A DNA stretch of 64,000 nucleotides. It comes from Agelas oroides. Its lineage: Eukaryota > Porifera > Demospongiae > Agelasida > Agelasidae. The translations under genes were made by a program, and so were the position numbers. The notes beneath the pieces are model-generated. The model did no database searches. It was not told the DNA's origin and saw only the letters and a program-made list of their open reading frames with translations. The stretch covers positions 5,146,015 through 5,210,014 of the forward strand of contig OX422204.1 in the NCBI GenBank assembly GCA_949130485.1, in the 5' to 3' direction. Below, piece after piece: positions 61,101 to 64,000 of this stretch (positions within the stretch are counted from its first letter, which is position 1; every line of letters begins with the position of its first letter).

Positions 61101-64000
61101 CAAATTATTTTCTGAGCTCAAGTTGGTAACAGATAACCTTCCTCATTATGTGTTATATTCTCCACCATATTGGTCCTTGTTATTACCAGTAAAAATATAT
61201 GTTGTTATTAGTAAAGACACAAGTTGTTAGTAGTAAACATACAAGTTGTTATTAGTAAACATACAAGTTGTCATTACCAGTAAACATACAAGTTGTTATT
61301 AGTAAACATACAAGTTGTTGTTAATTAGTAAACATACAAGGTAATTTACACTGTAAACAAAGCAGCTTATAGAAAATATCATTTTACTACTTTCTGTGCT
61401 ATATGAAACAGACTCTATTGTATACAAGAATGGCAGTAAACACAATCAATACATAGTGTGAGTTCTTGCACTCTCATGTAGTTATTGCACTGGTGGGAAG
61501 TTGTGGTAGTTTACACAAAGAACTTTAGCATCCACCCAGCAACGTACGATGTATATTAAGCATAAACTTTTCATGATTAGACATGAATCAGTGAGCACTG
61601 AAGATAGCATATTTGGAGCAAATTCGAGCATGACGCCTACAAATGAACAGTGCAAATTTCGATGCTCCCTTGCCGCCTTCAGTTGTTCATCAACTCCTGT
61701 AACAATCTCTTCCTAGGCAACATATAAGTAGTGTTACCTTGGTAACAGATTTATATCTTTCTCTGGGGGTGGTCTTACATGTTTGTGTCAGGCACAGCGA
61801 AATGTTCAATTTCTACACGGAACTGTCACACATACATGTAGATGATTTTCTTTTTGCTTGTGATTTCCAACAGGAAGCTCTGGCTGTCAATTCTAGGCTG
61901 GATAACCATAGGAGTAGGACAAGCAATATCAATTGTACCTTTCTACAAGGATATGCATAGGATTGCCAAGTAAGTTACTTAGCCCATGACTTCTATCCCA
62001 GCATTCTCACCAGGATTTTACTGGCACAAGTAATAATTTATGACCACGCCCCTCATCTTGCATGTAATATTTGTCAGTGCCAACTGCTGTTCTCAGTAGA
62101 AATTTAGCGAAGTTTGGTACATTGTATTGTAGAGACCAGTCATCTTTCGACTAGGTCAAGTGCCAGCTAAATATCTGTTGGTTTTGAGGTGGACACCATG
62201 GACATATTGTTGGTTTTGGGGCAGATTCAGAGGGCATACTAGAAGTTCCAAAGGGCACAGCACCCTAGTATAAAATCCGGAATGAAACAGTGAAATGAAA
62301 CGAAACAGAAACAAAATGAAATGAAACAAAATGCAAACAGGAACGAGATTAAGGTCGTCACTTGTGCATGTACATTCAGATCCTCATGCACTATATTTGC
62401 TAGACTGAGTGAACATGAAGGTTGAGTCATGTCTCTATCGAAGTTTGTGCGACTACAAACAGACAGCGAAGATGACAATGAACTAACACCCCTTGGCTAC
62501 AAGGCCTCAACATACACCGTCATGAGTCAGCAAGGCACTAGACACTGATAGGAGGCTATTCTTGTCACTTCAACACTTCCATTTCCATACTTCATTTCTG
62601 TACTTCACTTTCCGTACTTGTGTGTTTTCTACTGTACACACACTTATCATTCAACCCCAGAGGAGAGAGAGGACATGGTCGTGTGATAGCAACAATTATA
62701 GTAGGTGCCAATAAAAAGGTTATACAATCATTTTCGTTCTACAGTCATTGGCTTCCGAATATAATGGGTAATTTTCAACGCAACATATCTTGTAGCATTG
62801 CACATCCCCTGAAGTTCTGGATCAATGGCCTGGTTGAATACTTGCAGTTTCGGTAAGAAACAAAGAAGGCACCACAGAAGTATTATGAAATTTACTGGAT
62901 ACTTGCGGTGGGCTGCAATGGTCCCGCTGAGGGCTGAGTTGGCTCCATGCAAAAGGTAATACATCTCCCGAGAAGGACATTGCACTAAATTGGGACATGC
63001 TGGCTGCACAGAGTGAGCATATAAACATAGCACCATCTTTGGTGGTTAAGCCTCACTGTTCGTTTTCCAGGCTTCCACCAAAAACAAACACAGAACATGG
63101 CAAAGTTCAGTATACTCCTTGTACACTGGCTTCATATCTATAGTGTCATTGACAGCACTATGCTGATATCGTGTGACACCCAACACACTGTTTAAAACGT
63201 TGAAAATGCCCACTTTATGTTCTCGCTATTTTTCGGAACATACGTACCCCTTTGAAATAGTCTTCCAACGATAGCAATTCAGCAAATTGCCTGCTTTCCT
63301 TAGGAGCAGACACCACTTCTTTGTAGGTTGAAAGTCGTCATCCTTTACTCTCAAAACCACTCCTGTCCCATGCTTACATCTCTCTGGCACATTCTTATTG
63401 ACACCAACAGTTGCCATTATGGGAGAAATGTAAGTATGTATGTATGTATGTATGTATGTAGCTTGTAACCTAGGCAACATATCAAAATGTTGCTTGTGTG
63501 TCTGGTGTTGCCTAGGTAACCGGATCTACAATCCTATATCCCTCTTCTGGAGGGTGGTCTTGCACATTGGTGTTGAGAGCACTATACACTAAGTGTGATA
63601 TGTGCTGAGAACGTAGCTTTTTATCATGACAAGCAATTTAAAACTCTCTAGGACATTACATGAAGAAGAGGTAGCTATTGCAAGTACTCTGTCAGGGATC
63701 CTAATTGGAGTTATCGCTGGAGGGTAAGTAGCTCTAGTCTATCCCTCTAAACTGTCTCACCTTCCAGAAATGTGGGAGGTTGTTAATTCAACACTATACA
63801 CATTTACTGTTCAGCACATTTGTCACATTGAAATCATTCGTTTCACCTCTCAAGATGACTGCATGGTAACTGTTGCTATGATACAATGATCTAAATGCAC
63901 ACCCTCTATTTCTACTGATTGATATGTATTGGATTTCCGTGTGTCTATGTGTTCTGTAGACATTTTTTAGGACCTATCATTGGTGGTGCTCTTGTTTATG
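40168..64000 (+). CDS. SLC18B1-like major facilitator transporter, 13 exons traced, continues beyond the window
   Basis: Exons: 40168-40377, 46258-46353, 47439-47512, 48351-48498, 50266-50334, 51837-51924, 52076-52150, 53143-53216, 57254-57352, 59938-60026, 61874-61969, 63652-63723 and 63960 onward. Phases agree at all twelve junctions over 1231 nt. A polar 40-residue N-terminus precedes TM1 (FTVVTLLSYLFLNAGVSLVTPFY). Later marks are GTAPLCITVMSPLIGYF, RVVDGTGTAMFMTVSYTLL, GYAMGPVIGGG-LQE-VGGFLLPF, GTITAGPVTDKL, LGWITIGVGQAISIVPFY and GHFLGPIIGGALVY, which together cover about TM1 to TM11. The GPxIGG signatures and order match SLC18B1-type MFS transporters, which sit in vesicle or plasma membranes and exchange polyamines or related amines. 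The substrate here is inference. The introns are unusually full of repeats. Confidence 0.85.
40905..41090 (-). repeat. tRNA-derived SINE, minus orientation
   Basis: Read on the minus strand, GTGGCTCAGTGGCAGAGCAC is an A-box region and GGGTTCGACTCC is a B box, about 30-40 bp apart. After GGCTTTTTCACTTGCTC the sequence leads to an A/T-rich tail with CTAAATTCATTTATATTC. A genuine tRNA gene is unlikely because the cloverleaf is imperfect and the tail is repeated in the copy at 41195-41300. Confidence 0.65.
41195..41300 (+). repeat. Partial SINE copy, plus orientation
   Basis: GTGGCTCAAGCCAGAGGTGT and GGGTTTGACTC (a mutated B box) are followed by TTTTCGCCTCATAACATCTA, matching the minus-strand copy at 40905-41090. 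The A-box half is missing. The two copies face each other about 100 bp apart. Confidence 0.6.
41358..42110. mobile_element. Non-autonomous element with TGGACTGGATT-rich inverted ends
   Basis: TCGTATCTAATCACTGGACT at about 41382 is answered by GATTAGATACGA near 42078, with ATCCAGTC-type repeats inside both ends. The arms are about 70-90 bp. The interior has CACACACACA and GCCCCCCCC runs but no transposase. Confidence 0.6.
42197..42466. mobile_element. Hairpin MITE with about 85-bp arms
   Basis: GTAAGAGTGTGCAACTCTCA through GCAATCAGCAGTGAATATGC on the left is answered by ATATTCACTGCTGATTGC and TTGCACACTTTTACTGTA on the right. The arms are about 85 percent matched with roughly 100 bp between. 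Confidence 0.75.
43133..43621. mobile_element. Pogo/Tigger-type DNA element in intron 1 of the transporter
   Basis: It starts TACAGTGGAACCCCTCTATA and ends TTAAGCGGGGTTCCATTGTA, with TA at both tips. CGGACA and GTCCGTTAT motifs alternate inside. No transposase is left. A left-end remnant (TTACAGTGGAACCC) also lies at 48509. Confidence 0.7.
43917..43995. repeat. Fragment of the CCTCGTTCCCAGGCC hairpin family
   Basis: GCCTTGTTCCCAGGCCACTC and TTATCTTGCAGCTGTGGAGA match the arms of 35980-36090. The right arm is degenerate (ACAAGGCCTGG). Confidence 0.5.
44017..44580. mobile_element. Foldback element with arms of about 270 bp
   Basis: GGACTCAGTTTCGTAAAGAT on the left is answered by TTATGAAACTGAGTCC on the right. 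TTGCCTAGATGTTTGGCCAA pairs with TTGGCCAAACATCTAGGCAA, CACTTATGTCTACACATT has its complement on the left arm, and AGCAGCAGGCTGAG pairs with CTCAGCCTGCTGCT. Most of the 560 bp can fold back on itself. Confidence 0.7.
44755..44955. repeat. 16-bp tandem repeat (TCTGCCCTTCAACAAA) with inverted echo
   Basis: Five near-perfect units are followed by diverged ones. GAAGTGCAGATTTGCAGAAG-type inverted forms follow at about 44900-44950. Confidence 0.75.
45350..45742. mobile_element. MITE family A, copy 1 (about 390 bp)
   Basis: The left end TAGCCTCGCTCCCAGGCC is answered by AAAGGCCTGGGG. It matches the copy at 52229-52611: TTGCAGTATGCAAA, GACAGACGGTAGACAGA and TTTCAGTCTCAAGT. An ATGCC direct repeat sits at both flanks. 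Confidence 0.7.
46833..47165. repeat. 22-bp minisatellite TAGATACGGCACTCTTCACA-type in intron 2
   Basis: TCTAGATACGGCACTCTTCACA repeats about 14-15 times with a few TAC, AGC and TTAAC variants. An inverted echo (TGTGTGAAGAGTGCAGTATC) follows at 47168-47190. Confidence 0.9.
48835..48970. repeat. 24-bp repeat units and a poly-G run
   Basis: GGGTGGGGCATTTATGGCTC-type units occur about three times, followed by about 22 nearly continuous G at 48945-48967. Confidence 0.6.
49710..49976 (+). pseudogene. Possible HIRAN-like domain fragment
   Basis: The frame begins MDGETYEVEGSVHDHHLF and holds IVGHVPRKISAACMIFL. To me this recalls a HIRAN-type domain of proteins that multiply in invertebrate genomes with transposons. 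It is 88 residues with no matching neighbour, inside intron 4 of the transporter. The domain call is from pattern recall only and a transposon remnant is as likely. Confidence 0.35.
51050..51135. repeat. Three units of about 30 bp, CACATTT-CGTACACAGTTTCAA
   Basis: GTACACACAGTTTCAAT, GTATACACACAGTTTCAATA and GTACACAGTTTCAACA recur with GCACATTTT between them. Confidence 0.65.
51243..51287. repeat. Short perfect hairpin
   Basis: GTTCCTCGGTTCTCTTACGC and its complement (GTGTAAGAGAACTGAGGAAC) meet with almost no loop. Confidence 0.7.
52229..52611. mobile_element. MITE family A, copy 2 (about 380 bp)
   Basis: It starts TAACCTCGTTCCCAGTCC and ends AGGCCTAGGAACCAGGCTA. It matches 45350-45742 along its length. 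Confidence 0.75.
52948..53028. mobile_element. 80-bp hairpin element flanked by TTAA
   Basis: TTAAGGGTGGAGCTCATACA is answered by TATGAGTCCCGCCCTTAA, with CACGCTTTG against CAAAGCATG further in. TTAA is present at both tips. Confidence 0.7.
53335..53471. mobile_element. Short hAT-type MITE
   Basis: CAGTGGCGTAGGAA against TTCCTACACCTATG gives a degenerate hAT-like pair. The interior holds GGGGGGGCACATGCCCCCGG, as in the longer hAT group. A-rich flanks prevent reading a target duplication. Confidence 0.6.
53529..55958. repeat. 35-bp minisatellite, about 65-70 units, each with TGACTCA
   Basis: The unit is GAGACAGTAAACTATGACTC followed by AATTTATA and a 7-bp variable joint (CCACATT, GCACATT, CCGCTTT, CCACACT or CCACTTT). 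A longer joint with TAGTTTTATACC recurs at about 53637, 54100, 54985 and 55166. TGACTCA, the AP-1/bZIP consensus, is intact in nearly every unit. Three near-end units carry TTACTCA or TGATTCA changes or a deletion. The array fills 2.4 kb of the 4-kb intron 53217-57253. Confidence 0.95.
55959..57085. other. Rest of the transporter intron, nothing recognised
   Basis: Frames are short and no splice-supported exon is seen here. The sequence is AT-rich with no strong repeat beyond the array. Confidence 0.4.
57092..57212. mobile_element. Hairpin MITE just before the ninth exon
   Basis: GACAGTTATAGCACAG with CCAGGGATTTA is answered by TAAATCCCTGG with CTGTGCTATAACTG. The element is about 120 bp and ends 41 bp before the exon at 57254. 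Confidence 0.75.
57938..58430. mobile_element. Non-autonomous element with CCGTAGTCT/GAGCGCC ends
   Basis: It starts TACCGTAGTCTGGCAAAGAG and ends GGGCGCACTTTTGTGAGACT followed by ATTGTA. It is related to 20476-20580 in inverted orientation. Confidence 0.65.
58631..59049. mobile_element. Pogo/Tigger-type DNA element
   Basis: TACAGTAGACCCTTGCTTATC against GATAAGTGAGGTTCCACTGTA are inverted ends with TA tips. The inner motif CCGGCCAC is answered by CAGCCGGATAT. The interior has no transposase. Confidence 0.7.
59325..59760. repeat. Inverted, diverged copy of the 856-bp unit at 22.6-24.3 kb
   Basis: Its reverse complement matches about 23015-23460 (AAGGCTTTTCTACAG, CACCGTTTCTGCTA-like and CATCAGTTGTTAA). 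It lies in the intron between 57352 and 59938. Confidence 0.6.
60308..61188 (-). mobile_element. Penelope-like fragment between 207-bp inverted arms
   Basis: The arms 60308-60514 and 60980-61188 are inverted: GGTAATAACAAGGACCAATA against its complement at 61188, and AACGTCAGCAAATTATTTTC in the right arm against its complement on the left. Between them, on the minus strand, VVYRIPCSCGQVYIGETR (about 60850-60790) and WETRLKEHC-type residues are the start of a GIY-YIG nuclease. AEHGWENHHLIHWEETT and NRDGGPEVPGCWTAV are its end in another frame. This fits the C-terminus of a Penelope-like retroelement (reverse transcriptase part lost), with one frameshift at about 60740. Inverted terminal repeats are known in the group. 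Confidence 0.7.
60490..60910 (-). pseudogene. GIY-YIG endonuclease of a Penelope-like element, frameshifted
   Basis: The frame 60910-60745 holds KVKDTLLLGKQSNVVYRIPC and GQVYIGETRWRMETRLKEHC. The frame 60735-60493 holds ENHHLIHWEETTVLDHGREQ and EEHFNRDG-like tail residues with PGCW. A break between the two frames near 60740 kills the protein, and there is no reverse transcriptase upstream. Confidence 0.65.
61190..61340. repeat. 22-bp tandem repeat AGTAAACATACAAGTTGTTA-type
   Basis: AGTAAACATACAAGTTGTTATT recurs about six times with CATT and GTTAATT spacers. It directly follows the Penelope-like arm. Confidence 0.75.
61345..61873. other. Intron stretch, no gene seen
   Basis: No splice-supported exon was found before 61874. 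Short frames only. Confidence 0.4.
63226..63417 (-). CDS. Small unrecognised minus-strand frame in an intron
   Basis: The frame MATVGVNKNVPERCKHGTGV...KKWCLLLRKAGNLLNC is 63 residues, starts at 63417 just after a TACA microsatellite and ends at 63226. The codon content looks gene-like and I recognise no family. It could be a retrocopy or the end of a mobile-element gene. Confidence 0.2.
   Translation of the reverse strand: MATVGVNKNVPERCKHGTGVVLRVKDDDFQPTKKWCLLLRKAGNLLNCYRWKTISKGYVCSEK
63430..63462. repeat. GTAT tetranucleotide microsatellite
   Basis: GTATGTATGTATGTATGTAT and two more units. Confidence 0.9.

Overview
This window looks like a piece of a gene-poor, repeat-rich animal (metazoan) chromosome. 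Genes are split into many exons by GT/AG introns, there are no bacterial operons, and about half of the sequence is transposon debris. An APE-type LINE, a Penelope-like fragment, a tRNA-derived SINE, hAT and Pogo/Tigger-type DNA elements, many hairpin MITEs and several minisatellites point to an invertebrate. The exact taxon is inference: a sponge or another basal marine animal fits best, because of the Pmp-like beta-helix gene family and the element mix.

Layout. (1) 1-7925 (+): last ten exons of a large gene, at least 1660 residues in this window, with ARM/HEAT-like, TPR-like and Cys-rich zinc-finger-like parts. I do not recognise it as a known family. (2) 7926-12700: intergenic debris with a broken PHD finger, C-rich tracts and the 5' end of a beta-helix gene copy. 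(3) 12699-15847 (-): signal peptide, prodomain and start of the catalytic domain of an astacin-type metalloprotease. The zinc-binding exons are not visible. (4) 15850-28400: repeats, including two hAT-type elements, a Pogo/Tigger-type element, an 856-bp tandem duplication and a TTAA-flanked element. (5) 28678-32752 (-): an almost intact CR1/L2-like LINE with two ORFs, inserted into an older TTAA-type element whose halves lie at 28389-28677 and 32753-33200. (6) 33205-38090 (-): two decayed members of the secreted beta-helix family, interrupted by hAT elements. (7) 38543-40060: nested DNA elements ending about 100 bp before the next gene. (8) 40168-64000 (+): an SLC18B1-like MFS transporter gene. 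Thirteen exons are traced with consistent phase for 410 codons, and the gene runs off the window. Its introns hold most of the tandem arrays and MITEs, including a 2.4-kb, 35-bp-period array in which nearly every unit carries TGACTCA.

The genes do not form a shared pathway; they are independent loci. The clearest common theme is repeat activity: nested insertions, segment duplications shared between 12 kb and 34 kb and between 23 kb and 59 kb, and intronic arrays that repeat a perfect match to a known transcription factor site. Exon models come from hand-read splice sites and reading-frame continuity. No alignment or database search was run.
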